The notes: generated from the letters alone by a model not told the origin. Positions 1-9,159 are shown, numbered from the stretch's first letter. The stretch is 25,448 nucleotides of DNA from Hondaea fermentalgiana (GCA_014084085.1 NPFB01000001.1:726891-752338); one strand, 5' to 3'. Translations and numbers: made by a program.

Positions 1-172
1 CATGTCCTCGCTTGCGTCATCCTCGCACTCGGCGGGCACGCCCTCGCAGAGTCCCAATTCCCAGGGATCCTACGATGACGCCAACTTTATCAACGTGCGC
101 TCCGGCCAGGTCGTCGTACTTTTAGACAACGCACGCAATCTGTCGCCTTACCTGCAGGTGATGCCCATGTAA
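1..172 (+). CDS. 3' end of an unrecognised upstream gene (partial, 5' truncated by window edge)
   Basis: An open frame enters from the window edge and codes for a Ser-rich stretch followed by a hydrophobic segment. Read without splicing, it ends in PYLQVMPM and a TAA at 170-172. A GT...AG candidate intron at 158-218 would instead join LSPYLQ to SFH and a TAG at 228-230. Both versions terminate, so this is a C-terminus either way. The start lies outside the window. I do not recognise the family. The second copy is preceded by codons for RNPEGYKLTL, which probably mirror what precedes base 1 here. Positions 1-194 are identical to 332-525, so this tail has been duplicated in tandem. Confidence 0.5.
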   Translation, partial: MSSLASSSHSAGTPSQSPNSQGSYDDANFINVRSGQVVVLLDNARNLSPYLQVMPM

Positions 173-218
173 ATAAGTCACCAGTTATCAACATTAACAT
201 CATCATTATCATTTTCAG
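158..218 (+). other. candidate 61-nt spliceosomal intron in the terminal exon
   Basis: The donor context is CTGCAG|GTGATG and the acceptor is TTATCATTTTCAG. A plausible branch-point region (CATTAACAT) lies about 20 nt before the acceptor, followed by a pyrimidine-rich run. The intron would sit at phase 0 and replace the last three residues VMPM-type ending with SFH. The same structure, also 61 nt, is present in the duplicate at 489-549, with most inter-copy substitutions falling inside it. It is inferred from the sequence only. Confidence 0.45.
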
Positions 219-331
219 TCCTTCCACTAGCTATTTCCTCTCCTTCTCCTTGCCGACCTGCTCTTCGGGCGGCTGCGGCGATATTCTTCTGCTTCTGTGT
301 CGCGGAACCCAGAGGGTTACAAACTCACGCT

Positions 332-561
332 CATGTCCTCGCTTGCGTCATCCTCGCACTCGGCGGGCACGCCCTCGCAGAGTCCCAATTCCCAGGGATC
401 CTACGATGACGCCAACTTTATCAACGTGCGCTCCGGCCAGGTCGTCGTACTTTTAGACAACGCACGCAATCTGTCGCCTTACCTGCAGGTGATGCCCATG
501 TAAATAAGTCACCAGTTATCAACATCAACATCATCATTTTCATTTTCAGTCCTTCCACTAG
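332..561 (+). pseudogene. duplicated terminal-exon fragment of the upstream gene
   Basis: This is the second copy of the upstream gene tail. The frame is open from about 297 to a TAA at 501-503, or to a TAG at 559-561 if the 489-549 candidate intron is removed. It has no good ATG of its own until the internal ATG at 333. It lies downstream of stops that already end the first copy, so it is unlikely to be translated as part of that gene. It could be a decayed duplicate or an alternative last exon. The identical coding part suggests recent duplication or gene conversion. Confidence 0.5.
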
Positions 562-801
562 CTATTTCTCCTCCTTCTCCTTGCCGACCTGCTCTTCTGG
601 CGGCTGCGGCTTCTGTGTGCGAACTGCAAGGCTTGCGTAGCGCGAAATCTCTTGACATCTTTCCCTCGCCACGCTGCTGCGCCTTTCCGAGTCATACCGC
701 CACGGATGTGAAGTCGTGACCGGCCCAACCCAATGCATCCTCCATCATGATCATGGCAGATTCGGAGTTGAGGCATATCTTTGACGCGCACTCTTCCACC
801 C

Positions 802-3546
802 ATGTACGGCGCGACCGCGCAGCAGCACGGGGCAGCAGCGGAAGCGAGTGGCGCAGCGAACCGCGGCGGCAACAGACACGGAAGCGCCCGCCTCGACAGC
901 GGCGGCGGCGGCAGCAGCAGCAGGACCACCAGCGCCAGCAAGTACTACAGTAGCAGCAGTAGCAGCAGTGGCAACGGCGGCAGCGGCTGGACCAAGGGCG
1001 ACCTCGCCATGAGCCAGAGCGCCGAGGGCACGCCCAGACAGCCGCTGCTGGCGTCTGCGCATGCGCCCGCACAAAACGGACAGCGGCAGCAACAGCAGCA
1101 CAATGGGTCCGGGATCGATCATGATAGCGACCATCCCGTTACGCAGCACAATCAGCTCGGCGCCTTCAATGGAGTCTTTATCCCATGCCTGCTGACGATC
1201 TTGGGCGTGATCCTCTTTTTACGATTCGGCTGGGCAATCGGCCACGCCGGTTGGGTCCAGGTGATTGGCATGTTCGCCGTCGGTGAATCGCTGGCCCTTC
1301 TCACCGTCTTGAGCATGGCCGCAATCGTCTCCAATGGAAACATGCGCGGCGGCGGCAGCTACTTTATCATTAGTCGCTCGCTCGGCCCCGAGCTCGGCGG
1401 ATCAATCGGCCTCCTCTTTTACGCCGGCTACGCAGTCAATACCACCTTTTGCGTCATTGGCTTTGCCACAGAAATCGTCGACGCCTTTCTCGACCTTGAT
1501 GGCGACCTTGCCGAAAAAAAGACGTACACCATCCTCATCGCGAGCCTTGCGCTCACGGTCGTCATGGGCATCTCCGTGCTCGGAGCTGGTTTCTTCACAC
1601 GCATCAACGGTATCGTCTTTGCTCTGCAGTACGGCTCCATCATCACGGGCATTCTTTCCATCTACCTTGGCAAACCCATTCCAGAACTCGCCGGCGGTGG
1701 CAGCTACACCGGGTTCGACTTCAAAAATGTCTGGGACAATGCCTGGCCCGATTATCAGATTGACGAAAAGTGCGGAGGCCGCGTCTGCGGCGTCGGTATC
1801 GTCTTTTCCATTCTCTTTCCGGCCATGACCGGCATAATGGAGGGAGCCAACCTCAGCGGCGATCTCAAGAATCCGAACCGCGACATTGGCCGCGGAACCC
1901 TTGCTGCTGTCTTGGCCGCTATCACTACCTACATGGTTCTCATTCTCGCCATGAGCGGCAGCTTTCCCCGCGAGACACTGCGCACCAACATGAGCGTCAT
2001 GGAAAATGTCGCCTGGCCCTCGCGCCACATTATCATCATTGGCATCTCCATCTCTGCCTTTTCCAGCGCGCTCGGATCCGTCTTTGGTGGCGCGCGCGTC
2101 TTGCAAGCGCTCGGTCGCGACGACCTCCCGCCACACTGGGGACTCACCTTTTTCGCCAAGGGCACGGCACACGGCGATGAGCCGCGCCGTGCCGTTCTCT
2201 TCACCTGGGTCATTGCGCAGATTTGCTGTTTTATCGGTGATCTCGACGTTATTTCGCCCATCATCGCCTCCTTCTTCCTGCTTTCCTATGGTACAGTCAA
2301 CCTTACCTGCTTCATGCTCGACGTCAGCGGCACGCCGAACTTCCGGCCGCACTTTCGCTACTACAGTCGCGCACAGAGCCTCACGGGATTCTTGCTCTGC
2401 CTTGGCACTCTCTTCTTTCTCGATGTCTGGTACGCGGTCATCGCCTGTGGCGCTATGATCGCGCTGTACACCTACATTATGTATACGGCGCCGCTCAAGA
2501 GCTGGGGCGATGTGTCACAGTCCATTCTCTATCACCAGGTCCGCAAGTACCTGCTCAAACTCGACGTCGAGGATCATCCTAAAAATTGGCGTCCCTCGCT
2601 GCTGCTGCTCGCCTCGGAGGACTCTGTCGACGAGGGCTTTTTGGCCGTCTCCAATGCCCTGAAAAAGGGAGGTCTCTTTCTCATCGGCGACGTCGTTCTC
2701 GGCGACTTGGATGCGAACGGCGCTGAGGCCGTTGCGGAACGGCGTCAAAAGTGGCTCAATCGTGTCGAAGCCGGCAAACTTAAATGCATTCCCGAGGTCA
2801 CCTTTGCCCCCTCAACTCGCAAGGGGTACCAACAGCTTGTGCTACTTGGTGGTCTCGGCGGTATGCGCCCCAATTGCGTCGCCGTCGAAATTCCTGATTC
2901 TTTTTTGCAGTCTTCTGCCAATGGTGCGCCTCGCGAGTCTGCTTTCAGTACCAAAACAGACTTTGTCGGCGTCCTGCGCGACACCGTCGGCTCGCTCAAA
3001 CAAAACCTTCTCCTCGGCGCCAACTTTCGCGAAGAGACTTATGAGGGGACGAAGGCTTGCTCCTGCATTGATGTCTGGGTTGTCGGCAACGATCTTACGC
3101 TCGACGGGACACTTTCGCTGACCATTCAGCTCGCTCACATCTTGCGCAGCGAGCGAACGGGCGTGCGCAAGATCCGCGTGCTCAACGTTGTTGACGAGCG
3201 CTGCGATATCGACGCGCAAAAGGAACTTCTTGCCGAGGTCTGCGCCTCTGCACGTCTGCACAAGGCCACGTACCATGTCATTGCTTGTCGCAAGGCACGT
3301 TCCCTATCAAAGGCCGTTGCGGACAATGATACGGCCTTCTTGGAGCAGCTCAATGGCACTTTGCAGAGCAACTCGCATAATGATACGTGGGTATCCTTTC
3401 TTGGACTGCCTGCCCCTGGTGCTTCTTCTTCTGCTGCCACGGACGACGCTTACGTTTCGTCTATCGCCAGTATCTTGCAAGGGCTTCCGCCCACTATTCT
3501 CGTCGGCGCAGGTCGACGCGATAACATGATTCCTCAGGACCTGTAA
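802..3546 (+). CDS. SLC12A9-like cation-chloride cotransporter, paralog A (914 aa)
   Basis: This is a membrane transporter of the SLC12 cation-coupled chloride cotransporter family. The closest match is the SLC12A9/CIP branch, from its C-terminal motifs: SWGDVSQSILYHQVRKYL at about 567-584, KNWRPSLLLL, KKGGLFLIGDVVLGDL and GGLGGMRPN. A Ser/Gly/Gln-rich cytoplasmic N-terminus (1-115) precedes the permease core (about 118-560), which has family hallmarks NGNMRGGGSYFIISRSLGPE at 178-197 and SGDLKNPNRDIGRGT at 352-366. A soluble C-terminal domain (about 565-914) ends in NMIPQDL. I start at ATG 802 because the tandem paralog also begins MYGA. The frame is open 21 nt further upstream but has no ATG there. 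Out-of-frame ATGs at 747 and 753 could act as upstream starts if the leader includes them. At positions that bind K+ in SLC12 structures, A has Thr132 and Cys217. The transported ion cannot be read from sequence. Confidence 0.93.
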   Translation: MYGATAQQHGAAAEASGAANRGGNRHGSARLDSGGGGSSSRTTSASKYYSSSSSSSGNGGSGWTKGDLAMSQSAEGTPRQPLLASAHAPAQNGQRQQQQHNGSGIDHDSDHPVTQHNQLGAFNGVFIPCLLTILGVILFLRFGWAIGHAGWVQVIGMFAVGESLALLTVLSMAAIVSNGNMRGGGSYFIISRSLGPELGGSIGLLFYAGYAVNTTFCVIGFATEIVDAFLDLDGDLAEKKTYTILIASLALTVVMGISVLGAGFFTRINGIVFALQYGSIITGILSIYLGKPIPELAGGGSYTGFDFKNVWDNAWPDYQIDEKCGGRVCGVGIVFSILFPAMTGIMEGANLSGDLKNPNRDIGRGTLAAVLAAITTYMVLILAMSGSFPRETLRTNMSVMENVAWPSRHIIIIGISISAFSSALGSVFGGARVLQALGRDDLPPHWGLTFFAKGTAHGDEPRRAVLFTWVIAQICCFIGDLDVISPIIASFFLLSYGTVNLTCFMLDVSGTPNFRPHFRYYSRAQSLTGFLLCLGTLFFLDVWYAVIACGAMIALYTYIMYTAPLKSWGDVSQSILYHQVRKYLLKLDVEDHPKNWRPSLLLLASEDSVDEGFLAVSNALKKGGLFLIGDVVLGDLDANGAEAVAERRQKWLNRVEAGKLKCIPEVTFAPSTRKGYQQLVLLGGLGGMRPNCVAVEIPDSFLQSSANGAPRESAFSTKTDFVGVLRDTVGSLKQNLLLGANFREETYEGTKACSCIDVWVVGNDLTLDGTLSLTIQLAHILRSERTGVRKIRVLNVVDERCDIDAQKELLAEVCASARLHKATYHVIACRKARSLSKAVADNDTAFLEQLNGTLQSNSHNDTWVSFLGLPAPGASSSAATDDAYVSSIASILQGLPPTILVGAGRRDNMIPQDL

Positions 3547-3949
3547 TGCTTAGGAATTTGCAATTCGTAGTGCTAACGGAGAGGTATTTCAATCTTGAAA
3601 ATGACGCGCACGAGGGCTTTTTGATGGGAAGTAGCCTTTGAGAAGAATGTGGCAGATCCATCGTACCTAAGAACGCTTTTTCAGACTTTACGAGCTGTGA
3701 AGGTCTGGCGCGGCGCCGACAGCTCTTCAAAATTAGGCGATTGACCCGGTTTGACCTTGACCGCGAACTCTCACAGTCTCAAGTTCGCAAGCTCTGCTTT
3801 CCGCCCTTTTCCCTTTCATTTCCCGTTGTGACGCCTGCCTGCATCTCGGATTGGCTGGCTCGTTCCCGAGTCCCTTCAGCGATCCTGAGCTGACAGCGAA
3901 TCAGTCTCGCATCCTGGACGTCAGTGAACAAGAGTAGGCGCGCGCGCGG
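3547..3949. other. spacer between the two transporter genes
   Basis: These 403 nt must hold the 3' UTR of paralog A and the promoter and leader of paralog B. I see no ORF, RNA gene or AATAAA signal. An inverted CCAAT-type pentamer (ATTGG) lies at 3850-3854, about 100 nt before the B start, but it is too short to call. A GCGCGCGCG run directly precedes the B start codon. Confidence 0.6.
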
Positions 3950-6577
3950 ATGTACGGCGCGGCGGGGAGCCCGGGGCATCGCCAAGGCTCGACGGCTTCG
4001 GCTTCGCACGCTCCGAGAGCGGCGGGAGGCATGGTCGAGAACGGCTCGCAAGTCCCGCTCCTGGGCGTCAGGGAGGCGCAGAGCCAATCGACGACATCGA
4101 GGACAGCGGCGCACGAGACGCAGCACAACCAGCTAGGCGTCTTCAATGGCGTCCTCGTGCCCTGCCTGCTCAATATCTTGGGCGTTATTCTCTTTTTGCG
4201 CATCGGCTGGGCAGTCGGTCAAGCAGGATGGGTCGAGGTCCTCATCATGTTTGGGGTCGGCGAGACGTTGGCACTGCTCACTGTGCTGAGCATGGCCGCT
4301 ATTGTATCGAACGGAAACATGCGGGGTGGTGGAAGCTACTTTATCATTAGTCGCTCTCTTGGTCCAGAGCTCGGGGGCTCCATTGGGCTTCTCTTTTACG
4401 CGGGATACGCCGTTGGCACCACGTTTTACGTGGTTGGCTTTGCCACCGAGATTGTCGAGGCCTTTTTGGACGCCAACAATGATGATCCTGCCAACAAGAA
4501 AATGTATACAGTGCTCATTGCGAGTCTTGCGCTCGCCGTCGTCATGGGCATTTCGGTGCTAGGCGCCGGCTTTTTTACGCGCATCAACGGCATCGTCTTT
4601 GCAATTCAGTTCGGATCAATTATTGTGGGCGTTGTTTCGATGCTCTTTCGCCAGCCCATCGAAGAGCTCGAGAATGGCGGCAGTTTCACGGGCTTTGATC
4701 CCAAGACGCTCTGGGCCAACGCCTGGGGTGATTACACGTTTGACGAAAAGTGTGGCGACCGCCTCTGCAGCTTCAAGATTGTTTTTGCAATTCTTTTTCC
4801 TGCCATGACTGGCATCATGGAAGGCGCAAATCTGAGCGGCGATCTCAAGAATCCAAACCGCGACATTGGCCGTGGGACCATTGCGGCTGTATTTGGTGCG
4901 ATCATGACCTATGGTTTTCTCATTCTCGCCTTTAGCGCAGGTTTCCCACGCGAGACGCTGCGCACCAACATGAACGTCATGGAAAACGTGGCGTGGCCCA
5001 CAAAGTATGCCATCATTGTGGGCATTTCTGTGTCGGCTTTTTCCAGCGCGTTGGGGTCGGTCTTTGGCGGCTCGCGCGTGCTGCAGGCGCTGGGCCGCGA
5101 TGGGCTGCCTCCTTATTGGGGCCTTTCCTTCTTTGCCAAGGGTTCGCTGCAGGGCGATGAGCCTCGTCGTGCCGTCATTTTCACGTGGCTCGTCGCGCAG
5201 GTTTGCTGCTTCATTGGCGACCTCGACGTCATCTCGCCAATTATTGCTTCGTTCTTTTTGCTCTCGTACGCCACGGTGAACTTGACCTGCTTCATGCTCG
5301 ACGTTAGTGGAACGCCCAACTTTCGCCCTCACTTTCGGTACTACAGCCGCGTGCAGAGTCTGTCGGGCTTTGCTTTGTGTCTGGGTATGCTCTTCTTTCT
5401 TGATGTATGGTACGCGGTCATTGCTTGCGGTGCATTGCTTGCGCTGTACACGTACATTACCTATACGGCGCCGCTCAAGAGCTGGGGCGACGTCTCGCAG
5501 TCCATTTTGTACCATCAAGTTCGCAAGTATCTGCTCAAGCTCGACATGGAGGACCATCCGAAGAACTGGCGTCCCTCGCTTCTCCTTCTCGCGCCAGCGG
5601 GGGCGCAAGTGAGTGCCGCCTTTCTGTCCATTTCCAATTCGCTAAAGAAGGGCGGTCTCTTTATGATTGGAGATGTCGTTGTCGGTGACCTGCGCGCCGA
5701 TGCAGTCAAGACGAGGCGCCAAGCGTGGCTCGACCGCATCGAAGCCGACAAACTCAAGTGCATTCCAGAGGTCACCTTTGCGCAAACGGCCCGTCAGGGA
5801 TACCAGCAGCTCGTGCTGCTTGCTGGGCTTGGCGGGATGCGCCCGAATTGCATTGCGGCAGAGATTCCGCGTGACTTTTTGCGTCTTGCAGAAGAAAACT
5901 TTACCGGTCACGATGGCTCGCTGTCGTTTGCAGACGCTGCCGAGTTTGTGGGGCTTCTTGGGGACATTGTGGGCGAGTTTAAGCGCAATCTCTTGCTCGC
6001 CGCCAACTTTGACGCGTCTGCCGCACAAGGTGATAACGATGACGACGTGGCCGATGAGACCTGCGTGGCGCCACTCGGGGCGCGCTCGCGTGTCGCGGGC
6101 TCGATCGACCTGTGGGTCATGGGAAATGACCTTGCGCTCGATGGCAACTTGTCGCTCATGATGCAGCTTGCCCACATCCTGCTTCGCGAACGCAAGGGTG
6201 TGCGAAGCATCCGTGTCCTCAACGTTGTAGACGAAACCTGCGACATCGAATCGCAGCAGTCCAAGCTGCGGGATCTGGCCTCCTCTGCGCGCTTGCACAA
6301 AGCCACTTGCCATGCCATCGCGTGCAAGGGGGCGCAACCGCTGGAGAGGGCTCTGGCGAGTCAGGATTCCGCTTTTCTCGAGCGTTTGCACGGGGTTTTG
6401 GAGAGCTACTCGCACTCTGGGACGCGTGTCGCCTTTTTCGGCTTACCCACGCCTGGCGCGCTCAACATTCCCGACCGTTCATACCTCGGAGGTCTTGGCG
6501 CTCTCGTCCGCGATCTCCCGCCTACCATTTTTACCTGTGCTGGTCGCCGAGGTAATATGATTCCGCAAGACCTGTGA
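3950..6577 (+). CDS. SLC12A9-like cation-chloride cotransporter, paralog B (875 aa)
   Basis: This is the tandem paralog of the preceding transporter, in the same orientation and roughly three-quarters identical by eye across the core. The start MYGA is shared. The N-terminal cytoplasmic region is shorter (about 58 residues before HNQLG) and lacks A's poly-Ser tract. Family hallmarks recur: NGNMRGGGSYFIISRSLGPE at 121-140, FPAMTGIMEGANLSGDLKNP at 283-302, and the C-terminal SWGDVSQSILYHQVRKYL and NMIPQDL. B keeps Asn75 in TM1 and Tyr160 in TM3, matching residues that coordinate K+ in NKCC1 and KCC structures, plus Pro284 and Thr287 in the TM6 unwound segment. Ser365-Ser366 match the NKCC Na+-site serines. 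The C-terminal domain has a short acidic insertion near 690-705 not seen in A. Codon choice differs from A (more G/T at third positions), which argues against very recent duplication. Confidence 0.93.
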   Translation: MYGAAGSPGHRQGSTASASHAPRAAGGMVENGSQVPLLGVREAQSQSTTSRTAAHETQHNQLGVFNGVLVPCLLNILGVILFLRIGWAVGQAGWVEVLIMFGVGETLALLTVLSMAAIVSNGNMRGGGSYFIISRSLGPELGGSIGLLFYAGYAVGTTFYVVGFATEIVEAFLDANNDDPANKKMYTVLIASLALAVVMGISVLGAGFFTRINGIVFAIQFGSIIVGVVSMLFRQPIEELENGGSFTGFDPKTLWANAWGDYTFDEKCGDRLCSFKIVFAILFPAMTGIMEGANLSGDLKNPNRDIGRGTIAAVFGAIMTYGFLILAFSAGFPRETLRTNMNVMENVAWPTKYAIIVGISVSAFSSALGSVFGGSRVLQALGRDGLPPYWGLSFFAKGSLQGDEPRRAVIFTWLVAQVCCFIGDLDVISPIIASFFLLSYATVNLTCFMLDVSGTPNFRPHFRYYSRVQSLSGFALCLGMLFFLDVWYAVIACGALLALYTYITYTAPLKSWGDVSQSILYHQVRKYLLKLDMEDHPKNWRPSLLLLAPAGAQVSAAFLSISNSLKKGGLFMIGDVVVGDLRADAVKTRRQAWLDRIEADKLKCIPEVTFAQTARQGYQQLVLLAGLGGMRPNCIAAEIPRDFLRLAEENFTGHDGSLSFADAAEFVGLLGDIVGEFKRNLLLAANFDASAAQGDNDDDVADETCVAPLGARSRVAGSIDLWVMGNDLALDGNLSLMMQLAHILLRERKGVRSIRVLNVVDETCDIESQQSKLRDLASSARLHKATCHAIACKGAQPLERALASQDSAFLERLHGVLESYSHSGTRVAFFGLPTPGALNIPDRSYLGGLGALVRDLPPTIFTCAGRRGNMIPQDL

Positions 6578-7540
6578 AATGGAAGACCACCGTGGCCGCG
6601 TAAGAAGAGCCGTGAGGTGGATGACCACGATGGCCGCGCAAGACGAATTTTTAGATAATTATACGGACGCCTTGTTCGCTTCCCATACGAAAGATCTTTT
6701 TTTCGAATCTCGTGGCACTGTTTTGGCTTGCGTTTTGAGGAGAATTCACGCCAAGCAGCATTGATAGTTCTTTCCTTTTCCCTCTTCTTTTCTCTTCTTT
6801 GTTGTGACAATGAGAAAATGACGATGTAGTAGTAATCTCAACCGCGTTCTTTTATGTACTATACCTACAGCAGCCAAGGTCCATTCATTCCTTTGTCTTT
6901 TCATCCATTCATGGCCACTCGACCATGCGTCCGGCCGCCCGCCACTCGCCATTTCGAGTGCTTAACTTTCCCTCAAAAAGATCCGGATCTGCCGTCTCAG
7001 GAGACCGACCGACCGACGAAGACATTGGCTGCCGCTGCCGTGAGCGCCGCTCCTCTGCAGGCTGCTGCAGGCTGCTGCTGCAGGCGCTCGCGCACGATCC
7101 GCAACGGCCTGGCGCCTGAAGCGAGGCACGCACGTTGGCGTGGCGGTCGACGCGCGGGAGGCCGAACCAGCTGGCCGCAGCCTGCTCTGCGAAGGTCTTC
7201 CTTCCTCCTTTCCCTCCTCTGTTCCGCAAGCTGTAGTGCTTGGCATCCCGTCCCGCCACATCGCATCGCACGCATCGCACGTCGCGATGCGCGGCGAGGG
7301 TCGATCGCCGTGCGTCTGCGCCGCGGAAACCGGCCCTCCTTCCTCCCTCCGCAGGCTCTGAGCAAGTCGCAGTTGCATTTGCTGCAGCTTGCTTCCTTCC
7401 TCGCGGGAGTCGGGCGGCGAGCACGGATGGAGGAAGGGATGGAGGGATGGAGGGATGGATGAAGTGGATGGGGCGCCGAGCACGCACCGCCGCACAGCAG
7501 ATCGGTGGCCGCGGAAGCGCACGGCACGGACCCGGAGGCA

Positions 7541-7672
7541 GATCGATCGACCGGCTGCCGTCGATCGGTTCGCCGTAGAATCGATCGATTCGGGGGGGCT
7601 GATCGATCGCAAGGGGATCGACTGCGATCGATTCATGTTCGGTCGATCTTTTGGGTCGATCGATGCATGCGA
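7541..7672. repeat. GATC/ATCGAT-rich cluster
   Basis: By eye, ten GATC tetramers fall within about 130 nt, most as overlapping ATCGATCGAT or GATCGA palindromes. They are irregularly spaced and the rest of the sequence is unique, so this is a motif cluster rather than a simple tandem repeat. A few similar motifs recur near 8775-8785. Confidence 0.6.
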
Positions 7673-7863
7673 ACGGCGAGAAATGGACAAACAGACAGGC
7701 AGCGAGCGTCCCAAGTGGAGAAGAGGGCCCGACCGGGATGGACGGCGAGCGGGCGTCGCTGATTTGGGAGAGGCGAAAGGCGAACTTGGAGAGGCTCGCA
7801 TTTGCGGGGATTGCGCGGCGCGCAAGGGAAATCATGATAGGCTGGCTAAACATCGTGTTTATA

Positions 7864-7886
7864 GCATGGCATGGCATGGCATGGCA
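7864..7886. repeat. GCATG (ATGGC) pentamer array
   Basis: More than four perfect head-to-tail copies of the pentamer are present in a gene-free region. The same pentamer family recurs at 24236-24284. Confidence 0.85.
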
Positions 7887-7986
7887 CGGTTTGTTGGCGG
7901 CCGGGCGTCCGATCCAGCCGCAGCGAGTCGCGCCAAGCGGAAGAAAGCGCGTGAGGAAGCAAGCAGACAGGCGAGCAGGTGAGTAA

Positions 7987-8016
7987 AAGCAAGCAAGCAA
8001 GCAAGCCAGCCAGCCA
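7987..8016. repeat. AAGC tetranucleotide array running into CAGC
   Basis: Five perfect AAGC units (7987-8006) pass directly into CAGC units. The array begins a few bases after a GTGAGT splice-donor-like hexamer at 7979-7984. Confidence 0.85.
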
Positions 8017-9156
8017 CACGCTCAGCATGCGGAAGACCTGCGCGTCGTGATTGCTCATGTCAGCGTTCGGCCCGAGCAGCGGCCACGGGCCGTTTGCTGT
8101 TGCTGTCGCCTGGCCCATGAGCTAGCTCTTGCCAAGGCCCATGCCGGAGCCTCCTTTTCCCACGGCTTCCCAGCCTGCTTGCCGCCCAGCCAGCCAGCCA
8201 AAAGTCGCGCGCGGCACGCCGACGCACGTAGGCACGAACCACACACAGAGGAGCTCGCTCGCGAGCGCGGCATCGCCAGGGCAGCGCGTGCACGAGCGCG
8301 TGCACCTTCTTCTTCTTCAAGTGAAGTTCGTGCTGGCGGGGCGGCCAGTGAGAGGCAAACGAGAGAGAGAGGGAGCGTGCACGTGCCGCGCGGCCGCGCC
8401 TGCCCCCGCTGCGGTTAAGCGCCATGCAGACGGCACGGGGGCACCGGGCGAGTCTGCGCGGCGCGGAGGCGGGCGCGGCCGCCTAGCCGCGGCCTAGGGG
8501 TCCCTACGGCAGCCCGCCGCGCTTGATTCCCGCGCGAACGTGCAACAAGTAGTAGGAGTACTTTTTTCGCGCACCTCTTCTCGTACTTAGACGGCGGACG
8601 AGGCGGAATCGACGAGCAAAGCAAACCCCGAGCGGCCGGCAGCCGACCGGGACGTACGTCCTCGTGCGCGGCTCTTCGCGCCGGCGAGGGAGTCCGTAGT
8701 CGAGGGAGAACTGGCCGCGAGGCTGCGACTGGATCGGATTGGATTGCTTGAGTGCCAGGCCGACTGACTGGTCGATCGATTGGACTGTTGCACGCGACTC
8801 GCCCGCGGACGCGCTACGAGCGAGCAGCCAGGCCGGAGGGACGCGTGGAGCTCCGCGACCCTGCAGATAGATAGATCGCCGTCGTCTCCGGCGGCGTCTT
8901 CCGTTCTCGATTGGACGCGGCTCGAACCTCGCTCAGAGACGCCGCACGTGCAGCGCGAGCGAACGAACCCTCGAGGCTGTGCCGATTGCGTACCGACCCA
9001 ACGACCCTCTCCATCTATCTCTCGATGAGTATGACGCGCGGCGGCGGCGGCATCGACCACGGGCGAGCGCGAGAGCGGGGCCGAGAGCAGCAGCTTGCGG
9101 AGCAACAGATTTGCAGAGCGACGCGTGAGACGGGCAGCAGGAGACGGAATCGTCAT

Positions 9157-9159
<3 letters not shown>

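Larger units (their letters stand above)
1..619 (+). repeat. 331-bp tandem duplication, two copies
   Basis: Copy 1 runs from the window edge to about 300 and copy 2 from 332 to about 619. The first 194 nt of each are identical, then scattered substitutions appear. Copy 1 has an extra stretch of about 13 nt near 280-293 that is absent from copy 2. The repeat carries the end of the upstream gene, its candidate intron and its 3' flank. The left boundary is not visible because the window starts inside the unit. Confidence 0.9.
6578..8910. other. 2.3-kb gene-free spacer upstream of the surface-protein gene
   Basis: No frame here looks like a conserved protein. The long frames on both strands are compositionally biased (Arg/Pro/Ser-rich) and mostly lack a sensible ATG. 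The region holds a GGATGGA-rich patch at about 7425-7470, a dense GATC/ATCGAT cluster at 7541-7672, an ATGGC pentamer array at 7864-7886, and AAGC then CAGC arrays at 7987-8016. The right half probably contains the promoter and leader of the gene starting at 9202. A CAG|GTGAGT splice-donor-like site lies at 7976-7984. Confidence 0.6.

Noticed and set aside
1402..2352. Antisense frame of 316 codons in transporter A (and a 330-codon one at 4616-5608 in B)
   Set aside because: Both fall opposite the conserved permease core in matching positions. Shared codon bias of the paralogs explains them.
6909..8000. 363-codon minus-strand frame in the gene-free spacer
   Set aside because: The product is Arg/Ser/Pro/Cys-rich and its right end is made of the simple repeats. 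It has no family resemblance and is one of several overlapping frames of similar kind.
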